A DNA stretch of 64,000 nucleotides from positions 62,001-126,000 of the forward strand of contig QLIY01000050.1 of the NCBI GenBank assembly GCA_003260075.1, given 5' to 3'. This stretch comes from Phallusia mammillata (Eukaryota; Chordata; Ascidiacea; Phlebobranchia; Ascidiidae). The position numbers and the translations under genes are program-made. Under the pieces are notes generated by a model. That model had not been told where the DNA came from. It did no database searches and saw nothing but the letters and a program-made list of their open reading frames with translations. Positions 40,801-50,900 of the stretch are shown here, in pieces (the stretch's first letter is position 1; each line of letters starts with the position of its first letter).

Positions 40801-41509
40801 AGCTGAACTTACGCACATACTGGATCAGCCCTGGCGCGTTCATGCAGACCAGCGATCACGGCACGCACACGTATAAATCATAGTACGCTAAACCAATTGA
40901 AGGCGTTGTACCGAATTAAGCCGGTCACCAAGCATTGCCATATGTACAACGCCTTCAATGGGCCTGGCATACTATGATTTTTTAAACCACGTTCGAGTGG
41001 CAAAAGCCCCATTGTTTCGGTCTTCGGCGTAACGTTTTTCATTAAACAGAGATCGAGAGGTGTATGCAAGCCTCATTGAGCAGGTTTTTCGTGAGGGCAC
41101 ATGTATCAAAAAGTTTTTGAGGGCGCACCATTGATTGGAATATGGAAAAAATGATGATTGACTTCAAATATCATGTCATGCAAACTAACTTTTTCGCCAT
41201 CTTTAAACGATCGAGCGCACAATTTGAGGGAACCACACAACTACAAAAATGATAAATTGACCAAAGAAACAATATTGCAGAGGGGTCGCATAAATATAGG
41301 AATAAGATCTCTTTCCCATTGTGATTCCCTTTCAGGGTTTATGCTGGGCTACCTGTAAAAAATGGAATTATGAATTGTGTGCATAAACTATAATATTGTT
41401 AAGTAAGCCAGATGTGTTTTTTCACGATTGCGTTTTTTTTTCAGGAAACAATTTCGAAGCAATGGGTTTCCCCCCGGTCGAGAAACCATCTGGCGGCGAT
41501 AAAAAGTAA
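28825..41509 (+). CDS. Secreted trefoil-domain protein, 19 coding exons
   Basis: Exons: 28825-28873, 29237-29275, 29855-29911, 30128-30238, 31371-31505, 32192-32368, 32899-32965, 33039-33154, 34462-34644, 35039-35208, 35770-35860, 36311-36467, 36859-36925, 36993-37104, 37453-37601, 38538-38703, 39017-39160, 40294-40431, 41445-41509. Phases agree and give 730 residues. It begins with a signal peptide (MKIATLVLALAAYAYA). Residues about 20-430 are leucine-rich helical segments (VLEELLPFLKK, LPLIAMN, IIPLLLGD) with few cysteines; I do not recognise this domain. Three trefoil-like P-domains follow: about 445-505 (RFDCGYIGISAAEC, CCYN, IPWCYYN), 561-600 (RGECGFPGMTEFHC, GCCWD, VPQCY), and a diverged one at about 650-690 (DLDCEAKLGCCYE, ARCYQ). 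No membrane anchor. Trefoil modules are disulfide-rich folds of secreted mucosal and matrix proteins; this protein's function is unknown. Ten-C junctions duplicate parts of exons 3 and 4. Confidence 0.88.
29071..29224. repeat. Direct duplication split by ten C
   Basis: ACGAAAGCTGTAAAGG at 29071 and 29153 around ten C at 29143-29152; trefoil-gene intron 1. Confidence 0.9.
29383..29566. repeat. Direct duplication split by eleven C
   Basis: ATTTACCAGTTTTTTTATCG at 29383 and 29481 around C at 29470-29480; a few SNPs between copies. Confidence 0.9.
29691..29838. repeat. Direct duplication split by ten C
   Basis: ATGTTTGATTGTAATTTC at 29691 and 29771 around ten C at 29761-29770. Confidence 0.9.
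29883..30146. repeat. Duplication spanning parts of trefoil exons 3 and 4
   Basis: GGCCATGGTTCTTGTCAC at 29883 and 30021 around C at 30010-30020. Copy 1 includes the end of exon 3, the intron and the first bases of exon 4; copy 2 repeats them. A literal gene model would therefore see a partial exon 3 and a partial exon 4 twice. Confidence 0.92.
30372..30618. mobile_element. hAT-like MITE, GTGGGATTCAA family, with target duplication
   Basis: Ends CAGCGGTGGGATTCAA and TTGAATCCCACCACTG-like, flanked by perfect CTCTAATG at 30364-30371 and 30619-30626. It contains a junction duplication (GGTTCTATCAC at 30401 and 30501 around 13 C at 30488-30500). Relatives at 51152-51331 and 59693-59871. Confidence 0.92.
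30961..31266. mobile_element. TA-flanked MITE with CCGTATTTTACGGACC ends
   Basis: TACCGTATTTTACGGACCATAA at the left and the inverse at the right (GGTCCGTAAAATACGGTA), with internal AAGGCGCACCGG repeats. The flanking TA suggests a Tc1/mariner-type target. A distant look-alike lies at 54999-55101. Confidence 0.85.
33428..33560. mobile_element. Dispersed repeat, AGCTATTACTGCCAGGCATAAT family
   Basis: Shares AGCTATTnCTGCCAGGCATAAT, AGAGCTCTTCTGGCA and the GACGTTTCGACG block with copies near 24224, 43441, 45764, 32521 and 62147. Ends are not defined here. Confidence 0.6.
33890..34080. mobile_element. Truncated hAT-like MITE
   Basis: CAGAGGTCGGCAACCTTTTCAGCGCTGCGGACC matches, inverted, the end of the element at 62341-62575 (GGTCCGCAGTGCTAAAAAGGTTGCCGACCCCTG). 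Confidence 0.65.
34886..34976 (+). repeat. Minisatellite, three units of about 28 bases
   Basis: Three units of the form TTTTCTGTAcAGnGTTnnACAAAAnT just upstream of the exon at 35039; a looser relative lies near 34720. Confidence 0.65.
35285..35395 (+). mobile_element. tRNA-derived SINE/MITE fragment
   Basis: GAGGGTTCGAATCCCACCGCAG (B box and acceptor end), then TGGGAATGC, CCAGCTGATTCGGTATAACGCC and TTCAATGGGCCTGGCGTACTA, the reverse orientation of the 655-830 element. It lies in a trefoil-gene intron. Confidence 0.75.
36085..36262. mobile_element. Tigger/pogo-like MITE
   Basis: ACCTCGGTTAATCAGGACC at the left and CAGATTAACCGAATACGG at the right, similar to 60366-60525 and to the flanks of 37690-37870. 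A TA target and CAGTGAACCTCGGTTA-type ends are typical of pogo-related elements; ends here are decayed. Confidence 0.6.
36477..36678. promoter_or_regulatory. Cluster of CRE (TGACGTCA) sites in trefoil-gene intron
   Basis: Perfect TGACGTCA palindromes at 36477, 36524, 36573, 36601 and 36628, plus near matches GGCGTCAT at 36503, TGACGTGA at 36511 and TGATGTCA at 36651 and 36671. Nine related octamers in 202 bases, directly after the exon 12 donor. TGACGTCA is bound by CREB/ATF-family bZIP factors. Intervening bases are not a clear tandem repeat. Confidence 0.7.
37690..37870. repeat. 77-C tract inside a Tigger-like element
   Basis: Homopolymer C at 37752-37828. The flanks (AAACCGGATTTAGTTAATCCGGATCTTCGCC and GCGATTAACCGAAATCCGCC) look like the two ends of a pogo-type MITE, so the tract stands where the element's interior should be. 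Probably an estimated-size gap fill. Confidence 0.75.
37872..37945 (+). mobile_element. tRNA-like SINE head
   Basis: A box TGGCCAAGTGG at 37880 and B box GGTTCTAATCC at 37924, tRNA-sized spacing, and an anticodon-like stem CCTTG/CAAGG with a six-base loop. The acceptor stem is imperfect (GCCAAAGA versus TCTCGGTC), so this is a SINE or pseudo-tRNA, not a working tRNA gene. The SINE body runs to about 38030. Confidence 0.7.
38240..38525. repeat. Degenerate tandem repeats in trefoil-gene intron 15
   Basis: GTCGnTTTTACGTC occurs three times (about 38264, 38384, 38442), and AACAGAnCCGTGTATAGTGTTC twice (about 38311 and 38491). Units of about 110-180 bases, diverged. Confidence 0.65.
38908..38938 (+). 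other. Possible alternative terminal exon of the trefoil gene
   Basis: After an acceptor (CGCCCACCAG) the sequence joins in phase to the exon ending at 38703 and encodes RRQGFFGAME, then stop at 38936-38938. TTCGGAGCAATGG resembles TTCGAAGCAATGG in the true last exon. If used, it would truncate the protein before the third trefoil module. No polyadenylation signal identified. Confidence 0.35.
39230..39590. mobile_element. hAT-like MITE, CAGTGCTGGATTAA family, with target duplication
   Basis: Ends CAGTGCTGGATTAA and TTAATCCGGCACTG, flanked by perfect CATTTATG (39222-39229, 39591-39598). 361 bases. An internally deleted relative with its own target duplication is at 58134-58297. Confidence 0.93.
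40016..40257. mobile_element. hAT-like MITE, GGGTGGGCAACC family, left part broken
   Basis: It ends CTGCGGCCCTTAATTC...GGGTGGGCAACCTGCGG when read in reverse, with CTCTACAG after it. Its left part is interrupted by 11 C at 40038-40048. Close relative of 43618-43914. Confidence 0.75.
40501..40978. mobile_element. Composite palindromic element carrying a tRNA-like unit
   Basis: Outer inverted ends AGTACGCCAGGCCCATTAAAGGCGT (40502) and ACGCCTTCAATGGGCCTGGCATACT (ends about 40975). An inner inverted pair, GTGCCGTGATCGCTGGTCTGCAT and its complement, lies at about 40720 and 40840. The tRNA-like unit is at 40592-40664. It lies in the last trefoil-gene intron. Confidence 0.8.
40592..40664 (-). tRNA. 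tRNA-like cloverleaf, probably SINE-derived
   Basis: On the minus strand it folds fully: acceptor GCCTGCG/CGCAGGC, D arm GCTC/GAGC, anticodon stem GAGTC/GACTC, T arm GTGGG/CCCAC with TTCGAAT loop. The anticodon would be GGA, but base 33 is C instead of the invariant U and there is no long variable arm as tRNA-Ser(GGA) needs. Its location inside a repeat seen elsewhere also argues against a working tRNA. Confidence 0.45.
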
Positions 41510-43440
41510 TTTTCAAAACGGTTCGAAGTGTGCGGAGCCAAATCCTGTCACTCTATTTTACATCATGCTACTATTTTTTTATTCTTCTGCCCCACGATTT
41601 AACGTTAAGCTCACGCGTACCTTTCGAAAAGCCATTCTATTTTTCTAACATCTGTATCGAAGTGCTATTTTTAAGTTATCCGGTTTTCAAAGTCGTTTGT
41701 TTCATCAAAGAGAAGAAAAACCCAAGTACTGTCTGGCCTAGCAACGTAGGATATTTTATTTTTTCAGTTTTCTCTTTTTTGTGTCAAATACTTGCATATT
41801 ATATCTCATATGTGCCCTCAAACTAACTTGTCGTTTTTCAAATGATGCGAGCAGTTGCAAAATCACAGAACCGTCACCGTCGCCGCTAAGTGCAGTGTCA
41901 AAGTACGCCCTTTGAAAGGTGCAATGCCAAACGATTTTTTGTTGTTGTATTGGATATTGTAGCGAAAAGGTATTTTGATAGGCATGGTGCCTTTTAACAT
42001 GGTGGGTCTTCCTGATGTGATTTCACTGAAGCGAAATTGTATATTGCAACTCTAATGCGTTATTATGTCGTAATAAAATACAGATTAAATACAAGAACGA
42101 CTCTATTGTTATTAAAAGCAAGAAACTTAAGGGACATTCTTTTAACCTAGCGGTTCCCGATGGGTTGAATTTAATTACTTCACCGACCGTCAACCAAAAA
42201 AATATTTTTAATAAAACTGATTTCAGGCGTTGCCCTCCCATCGGGGATAAATATAAAAAACAAACTGGTTGCCATTAGCAATTCTTTAAATTTAAAAGAA
42301 GGCAAAAGAAAGATTAAAAAAAGTTATATTTAGATAAAATGTAAGTTTGTTACACACGACACAAATAAGACAATATGAAATCGGCCTCATAAAATTGAAT
42401 TTAAACTAAATCTATAATTTGCAAACAATGTTCTGACATAATTGATTTGGTTGTTTGTAAGTTTTTGCAACCCACGTGAAAATAAAATCTAGTTTTAATG
42501 TATGATTTCTGTAAAGTTGTCTTCCCGCCGATATGCGATAATTTGTGACAGAGGTAAAATCCAAGTTCGCGAGCTGCTTCGCTTTATGATTGTCAGTAAA
42601 AATATCCCTGTATTTGCTACAAGAGTCATAAAACGTGTAGTAAACATACAAAAAGTATTGGGCGAACGTGTTTCAAACTTAAAACATACTTTAACAGGAA
42701 ACAAGCAAATGGACAGGTATATACGGTAATCATTGTGCGATCTTGATGTAAGTTTTTTGAGGTATAGTGCTTTTAAACGATTTTTTTACCTCATATTTAG
42801 GTACATACTAAAAACATTTGAGGAAAGAATAGTTAAGGTTCACACGGCCGGAAAATGGAAACAAAAATTGACATAATTCAAAGGATTCCATTTTTTACCG
42901 GTGTTGAAACCTGCAATCTACGAAACTTGCAAATCTAATCTATGACCATGGTAAGTATTACATAAGTGTGTACACACTTTAAACTTGTTTTTGGTTGATG
43001 AAGGTTCAACAACAAGAAAAATGTTATTTGGCTGTTATTCAAACTCAAATAGATGAAAAAGAAAATCATTTTACAGCAAAATGGCTGTTCCAAAAATGGA
43101 GCAACAATGTTGGAAAGCCGGGATGTTTGCATAAAAAGCAAAAAGTTTATGACACTATACTGTAGGTATCTTAAAGTTAGTTCTAATATATATTCTACAA
43201 AAGGTAAGCATATTTTGTAGTTGCCCAACTGACTGCTGAGGAAAAACTCATTTCATTGAACTTTTTCAGATGATGGTTTTCCAATGTGAAGTATTTATTA
43301 CCACCGAACAGAAACTTGAAGCTATTTGTTCAATCAATTTGCTTACTATTGAACGTTTTCGTTTTTTGTACAAATTACAGATATTGTGTTGTTTCGTCGC
43401 ACAGTCTACCATTCGAAAAGAAAACAATAGTGAAATGTGC
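41510..43440. other. Trefoil-gene 3' flank
   Basis: AT-rich; holds the trefoil-gene 3' UTR. No further gene recognised on either strand. Confidence 0.45.
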
Positions 43441-43617
43441 TGATAACCATCAACTTTATAGAGTCCTTCCGGTAATTGTATTTTTGCACCGACGTTTCGA
43501 CGTCCTTGTTTCCTTCATCATGGCGAACTTCATGTTCAAAGAGACGTGTGTAAATAATTGGCGTTGCTAGAGTGTCTCATTTGTCATATCCTTGACGTTC
43601 TTGTGTTAGCTGTATGG

Positions 43618-43914
43618 CAGGGGTGGTCAACCTTTGTTTCTGTGCGGCCAGTTACAATTGCCAAAGTTAGATCGCAGTCCGCACCTGTGTATGCCCCCCC
43701 CCCTGATTTTGCTTTGTTGCTTACCAAATATGCTAAATTACAAGTATAATTTTTGATTCTGGCCCCGTTGCCAGGTCGCAGAAAACTAGCATCAGGCGCA
43801 TTAGTCAGCTCAAAAATATGTAATAATTGGACTCGTTTGCTAGTACTTGTAAAATCCAAGCGTCTCTGCGGGCAGCACAACCTTTAAAGAAGGGCCGCAG
43901 GTTGCCCACCCCTG
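43618..43914. mobile_element. hAT-like MITE, CAGGGGTGG family, with target duplication
   Basis: Ends CAGGGGTGGTCAACC and GGTTGCCCACCCCTG, flanked by CTGTATGG and CTGCATAG (8 bp, two mismatches). It contains ten C at 43694-43703. Confidence 0.85.
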
Positions 43915-44606
43915 CTGCATAGTATCACTTTTAGCTAGTTACTTCCTTCAGCAAGCATGTTTTTTAGAGTTGCCTTAAAACTCATATTGCCAAAAGTTTC
44001 TCGAGTATGAAGGCCATGCTGTCGTTCGGTCTACAGCCGTTTTCTGCGGAAATAGTCCGTTAAAGAACATGTTTGATCCTCTAGCGGCTACGTTATAGTA
44101 TGGAAAACGAATAAGAGAATGGAGCATGAATTGTTGTTTTTACAGATTAAAAACCTGCAATATTGAGTATTGTACGCTATGAACTGAAGAAACTTTCGCC
44201 ATGCACAAATGTGTAACGGAACAAAGTGAAAACGGTTCATATCAAATAAAAACGTCGCAGTTCTGTTGTTTGTTTTTAAGAATCCCTTCCGGTATAATGA
44301 AATTATAATTGATATGTAACACTTGGATATGTGTCACAAAAGAAAAGATAGGTGATTCAATTTGGTGACATCGTTGGCTTGTTGAAAAGAATGTTATATA
44401 GCTACGTGTCATATATTTAAACTCATTGATGCAGTAGATTAAGTGGAAAGCTTAGAATTTTGATGTCAAATCTTGAGAGCCTTATTGTTTTTGCAAGATG
44501 TCTTCATTTTACGCTCATAACAGATTGGTTTCATTCATGTATTTCATGGTACACATTTAACTCCTTTCTGTCTTTTTTTTCAGTTCTTTTTGGTAGGTTG
44601 AAAACA

Positions 44607-46810
44607 ATGGCTGAAATATTGTTTCAACCTACAACAAATGTAACATTGTCTAGTAACAATACAACGACTGCCCAAAACCTGCCAACAACTGTATTTGAAA
44701 AGATATTCTCATTTTTATCGTTAGAAGACCTGCAATCGTGTTCACTTGTTTGTAAATCGTGGTTTCATTATTTAAATGACGGCAACAACGACGTATGGAG
44801 GTAAGAAAATACTGTTTGTAGTTGGTACCATATTTAAAAATGCTGGTTTATGACCCAGTCTGAAGAGTGTGGCAGCTGCACGCAAGATTTTTTTTTAATT
44901 GCACTCCTTTTTGATGAGTTGCACATGGAAATTTTACACCAAAGGCATTTAATTGTCCTGTTTTGACCTCTTTTACTTGCTTTGCGCCTGCTGAAATTGG
45001 TCTTGCCTGCGAACTTACAGGTCATATAGTTTGGAGGCATTGGACACCGTTTAGTAACTTATTGGGTTTACAAATCCCTGTGTATAGTTCATCGTAAGCT
45101 CTTTTTAGAAACTTGTTTTAATATGTTTACGGTCATTTACCTCTTAAAATCACCCAATAGGGAACTGCCGATGTAGTACCTTAATTTTCTTCAAAAAAGT
45201 TAAATATAGTCATTTAATGAGTGTGTGTATAATGTTGGCAGTACTGAACAGTGAATGTGACCGCTTTAAATGCAGTTTGAAAGAACGCAAATACACATTA
45301 CAAAGCCCAAGTTTTTAGTTTGGGGATCTTTGAAAGTTTGACTATTTTGTCTGGGGTGAGACTTTGTTATTGAATAATAACAAATATTCTGGTCTTTAAT
45401 ATCCTGTTGGAGCTTAAATGCATGATTTTATCCAGAGTCTGAACATGATGATGTAAAATTTGCTTGCAGGTTGCAATGTGTTAGAAAATTAGCAGCTGAG
45501 GCTTTGCAATCTGACGTTCTATCCTCATTACCTACCTATAAAGAAAAGCTTCGAGCATTTTACCATTCATGGAATTCTAGTGACTGTTCCGGGAATATTT
45601 ACATAAAACCTGGTGGATTTACCTTACACAGAAAGTATGTTAGATCTGTTTGTTGGTTGGTTTGTGGCAATCACTTAGTTATTTTGTTGCTTTATAAGAA
45701 TTTGAGTACTAAGACATGCCATTATTCTCATGAAGCATCTTGTATTGGATGTCAAACTGTTTAATAAAACTGCTGGAAGAGCAATATTGGTTTATACGTT
45801 ATGTCTGGCAGCAGCTGCTTATTTATCACATTACTATGGTTGACATTTAGCAAACTGTAACAACAACAACAACAACATACATTAACAATCTGTTTGCTTT
45901 CATATAGTAATATTTACCTGAATAAATTATTTCAGCATGTTTTTAAACCAGGCCTGAAGCCCAGTGCACCGATGCTGCTCGAGGAAAAATTGGATTTGAT
46001 TCTGGCAGACACAGTTGGGACGTTCGATGGAGGGGTCCACTGGGTACAGTGGCAATGGTCGGGGTTGCCACAAAAGAAGCCCCACTTCGTATGGGGGGAT
46101 ATAAACCTCTCCTCGGATCAACAGACCAAAGCTGGGCTTGGAATTTAGTTGACAATTACTTATTTCACGGTGGATCTCGTAGAGACCCTTACCCTAAATG
46201 CAACAACCCACCTAAGTATCAGGTAAAAAGTCAAGACACAATTATATGTACAAGATCTTGTCAACCACTCCTTTACTTTGTTACCAACATTTACACTACA
46301 GATGAATCCAGATAATTGATAATTTGTCAAGCTTTTTATATGATTAGGCGGACACTTTTTCTTGACAAGTAAAAGTCTATGGTTTCACAATCTCTAGGTG
46401 ATTAAACAGGTTATATGATTAACTGGTTTACGATTATATGGTTTCCTCTGCACATAGTATCTGATGTATTGTATGCATGCTAAGTATTTACTGGCCACTT
46501 TGCTTAGACCCCATAAGTAAAGTTAAAAAGGATCTACATTTAGGTCTAGTTTTTTAGTCTCAACTCAGTTAAGTATATTTGACCTTATTTTGTCATGAGA
46601 ACGAAATGTTGCCTTGTTTTGCAGGTGGGCGAAAAAATCACTGTGGTGTTAGATATGGAAGACAATACTCTGGCTTTTGAAAGAGATTACGAATTTCTAG
46701 GCATTGCTTTTCGCGGATTGCCACAAACTAGACTTTACCCATCAATTTCTGCTGTTTATGGAAATACTGAAGTTACAATGGTTTACAAAGGTAACCCAAC
46801 GGACGGATGA
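44607..46810 (+). CDS. FBXO45: FBXO45, F-box/SPRY ubiquitin ligase adaptor
   Basis: Four exons: 44607-44800, 45470-45634, 45952-46222, 46625-46810, giving 271 residues (human 286). The F-box is at about residues 26-65 ([28 protein letters not shown]). The SPRY domain fills residues 115-265, with strings nearly identical to vertebrate FBXO45: [11 protein letters not shown], ILDMEDxTLAFER-like [23 protein letters not shown]. The protein ends GNPTDG. FBXO45 forms an atypical ubiquitin ligase with MYCBP2 (PHR1) and Skp1 and is known for roles in synapse formation and axon development. The start ATG follows a polypyrimidine acceptor (TTTTTTTTCAG at 44573-44583), so the 5' UTR is probably spliced. 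The N terminus is short and Thr/Asn-rich. The gene is tail-to-tail with BLZF1. Confidence 0.97.
45858..45876 (+). repeat. AAC microsatellite in FBXO45 intron 2
   Basis: About six AAC units, 75 bases before the exon at 45952. Confidence 0.8.
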
Positions 46811-47524
46811 TTAGTTGTCACAGACACAGGATATCTACTTTATCGTGTTGTTGCACTAATGTGTGTGTACTTGGGAAGCAAAGTCACGGCCTTGCCACAG
46901 TATGGCATTTTGTTTCTTGCTCCTGTCTTGTCCTTCTTTGTGTTGTGGGCTAATTGGTCCTGAATCCAATGCACTAGCCCAACAAATTTCTTACCGCAAA
47001 ATATGTGTGTATTTTTTGTGTCAGAAATGGAACACATCACAAACTGTACTAGAGATGTGCCTAAACCACTTAACGTTGAATATGAGATGTATGTAAGTTG
47101 TCAACTTACATTCATCTCATTTCTGAGATGCTTTGTTTTTCAGTGAAAATCCATTGGTGCAAAATATTTGACAAGTTGCTACTGTTTGCCATTCCACGGA
47201 GAAGCAGTTTTCTTGAAACTCTTCTCTGTTTTGTAGGCAATATGTTACTACAAAGTGCATTGTGTGAAGTTCATTTCTTTTTCTTATTTGAAAAACCCAC
47301 CAAGACTTCTTAGCTTGAGAACTATTTCCTTCAGTTTCTCTCAAATTTCCGGGTGAAATATTTCACATGTTCAGCCTGAATATTGTGATGACATCACTAC
47401 CATGGGTCTTACTGCATGGTATTTATTGTTCTGTCATTATAAAGAAAACCTTGCATCTATTTGTGGGTCATTATGTGCTTGAAGAATGAAACTATAAACT
47501 GCACAATAACACACAGGAAGAATT

Positions 47525-47543
47525 AATAAAAGTCGTTTTTATT
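47525..47543. terminator. Opposed polyadenylation signals of FBXO45 and BLZF1
   Basis: AATAAA at 47525-47530 on the plus strand (715 bases after the FBXO45 stop) and TTTATT at 47538-47543, an AATAAA on the minus strand (367 bases after the BLZF1 stop). If both are used, the transcript ends overlap. Confidence 0.55.
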
Positions 47544-47909
47544 TAATATTCAAAGCATACAAACATTTTAGGCACAGTTTACAAACAAAGTATATATCTG
47601 TATAAAGCTTCATTTTAATATGTCATAAAAAGTCATTGGCAAGTTTGTAAAACAGGGAATATGTATTTCCAATGGTTAAATATGTTCAAAGGCTTCATCT
47701 TAACATGTCATATTGTATCTCAAGTTTGTAATATGTATCACTTACATACTTTCATCAAAAGAAACCCACAATTTAAGGCAAAAATACAAAAACCGTGTAC
47801 AAATACAATATTGCACCAATATCGCACAGTGTATACATTTACATGTAATAAGCTCCCGTTAAAATATTACAGACTGTTATAATTGGATGTTAGCTGAACT
47901 TAAATCAGA

Positions 47910-50900
47910 TCAGACCACATGTATGTCACCTTTACACCTATTACAACAATTCAAAGTCACATTATCATACACCGTATATGAATGAAACCGGTTGATCTTT
48001 GGGTTATCAAGTGCATATCGAGTGACAGAATGGAAGGCTGATTGTGGCAGATTCAGTTGGGGCATTGACTTCTGTTGTTCACTGAGCAGCTAGAAAAGAA
48101 GACAGTTTAAATAATAACATGTTCCTTTACAAATTAAATACTAGCTAACACAGTAAATAAAGGAATTCTATTTAACTGTTAATCTTATATATGTTGTATT
48201 TAATAACAGTTTGACCCCCCCCCCGTTTAAATAATAACATGTTCCTTTACAAATTAAATACTAGCTAACACATTAAATAAAGGAATTCTATTTAACTATT
48301 AATCTTATGTTGTATTTAATAACAGTTTGAGGTTGTTAAACAATTGAAATATAATATGCTGCTTGGATAGATTGTTAAATAATTTAAAAGCAGTACTGCA
48401 CATAGCATTTTCTCAATACATACTAATTTAGGTAATCCTGCCTTATTAGGTACATTTTACTGTGTACCTAAACATAAATCAATGAAAAAATGTCAAGTAT
48501 GCACTATAATTGCATCAAAGAGATCTGCAAATGCTTGTTTTTGCACTTTAGAAAGCAAATTCAATCAACACAAAATTAATTACAAAGCATCAGTTTAAAC
48601 CATATTTACCTGAAGAACATATTTCTCTGCAGGTGTCGATCCCCCCCCCCGTTCCCAACCAGGGCCCATGGCCCCCCAGGGGGGCCACGAGCTGTGTTTT
48701 GGGGGGCCACGGGTGTAGATTCGCCAGAAACACCCACTAAAAGCCATTTTCTTTTTAGCATTATTCCCTAATTTAATCGACTATTTCACATACTATTTGT
48801 GTATAGTGAGGTTTTTCACAATTACAGATGCTTATTTACGCTATTGGACCTGATTAAAGCCGAAATTAGTACCGAATTTTAAAACGAGATTGCCATTTAC
48901 ATTTTTAGGGGGGCCACAGGTCCTACAGCGTTACTTAAGGGGGGCCACACCCCCCCCCCATTACAATTCTCAGAACTGTCTTGTGGATTCGGTTTTGGGA
49001 TTTCCTTTGGTAGCCGAAGAACATCTGTCAGTGATTGAAGGGTTCTGTGACAAAAAACAGTGGTATTTAGACTTGTAACACATTCAGGTTTGAATGAAAG
49101 TTCAGTTTTTGGACGTTTTTTTAAAGGTTTAGTTTGAGTTTCAGGTTTGAACTTTACCCCCCCCCCATTACAATTCTCAGAACTGTCTTGTGGATTCGGT
49201 TTTGGGATTTCCTTCGGTAGCCGAAGAACATCTGTCAGTGATTGAAGTGTTCTGTGACAAAAAACGGTGGTATGTAGACTTGTAACACATTCAGGTTTGA
49301 ATGAAAGTTCGGCCCTGGCATCACTTTTTGGACTTGCGTTTTTTAAAGGTTTAGTTTGGGTTTCAGGTTTGAACTTTTCCCCCCCCCCCTTTTAGGGGGC
49401 CACGGTCCACGAAAGGTTGGGAACCACTGGTTTAAACCATATTTACCTGAAGAACATATTTCTCTGCAGGTGTTGATGATGTTGTCTCACATGCTTTATG
49501 CATTTTGCTTATAGAAATCTTAGATTGCTTTCCGAGAAAATGTTGTGAAAGTCTTTGCGCCAGATCCCCCCCCCCCGTCTGCCTACACCTCTGGGTCTAC
49601 TTGTGACAAAACAGTGCTGCTTTCTAGTCAAAAATGAAATTTTTAATAAGCAGATTTTTATTCCATACCCCTGTAGGCTTTCCAAGTTTTTAGATCTTTG
49701 CCAGTGTTCTCTTAGTAACCCTCGAACAGCACTTTCCATTTCTTGCTGACATCTTTCCTGTAAAACAAATGGAAAAAACATATTACTAGTTTACCCCCCC
49801 CCCGTCTGCCTACACCTCTGGGTCTACTTGTGACAAAACAGTGCTGCTTTCAACTCAAAAATGAAATGTTTAACAAGCAGATTTTTATTCCATACTTACC
49901 CCTGTAGGCTTTCCAAGTTTTTAGATCTTTGCCAGTGTTCTCTTAGTAACCCTCGAACAGCACTTTCCATTTCTTGTTGACATCTTTCCTGTAAGACACA
50001 TTGAAAAAACATATTACTAGTTTGTACCACAAAGCCATCATTTGATCCAGCATACTTGATTAGTCAATAACTAATATTTGGTAATACCCCCAAAGCTGTA
50101 TTAAAATGTCAGTTAGCAAACTAGTTACCTGATATCTTTTCCACTTTAGCAGTTCTTCGCATTGCATTCGACTTGCTAGAAATTTGCTCCTCCACACATC
50201 ACATGTTATTTTCAGTGTTTCCAATTCTTCACATTTATCTTCGTACTTTTTCTCTTGTGAATTCAGCTTAAAAGGTAAAAAAGGGTTTAGTTTGTTAGGT
50301 ACATAATTCACAGGTTTTAAAAACCATAACCAGAGTATAAAACATGACCCCCCCCCCAGTGTTTTTTTACTATGTGAAACTGGTCCGAGTGGCTCTTTGA
50401 GTAGTGAAGGTTGGCGACCCCTGGACTATACAAATGCTTGGACCATCATACCCCCCCCCCGATAGCAAATTGTGTCAAGTTCAAAAAAATGAATTTTTAC
50501 TGTTTTTTTTACTTGCTTCTTGGTTTTTGCATAAATTTATTTGAGAATGGCACAAGTTGCTGTCCAAACGTCATGTTTTGCATTAATATACTGGATTGTT
50601 TGTATCTGGTTAGAATTTAGTTTCTGGTCACACTAAAACTATTTGCCTGGTAGCTCCATTAGACAAATGAGAAGTATGTTTTATCACAAATACTGCTCGA
50701 TTACCGGTGGGACTAAATACCACATGTGATCACATGTTATTCTGCTTAAAATACTGCATTGTATGTGAAATGTGGAAATACAAGCACAACAAGGGTAAAA
50801 TAAACCAGATTCTAGTGTAATTTTATTTACAAACCCTCACCCAACCCGAATAGCTCTAACCACCAGCGCTTTCAAAAGTCTGCAAAATTATATTTTCGTA

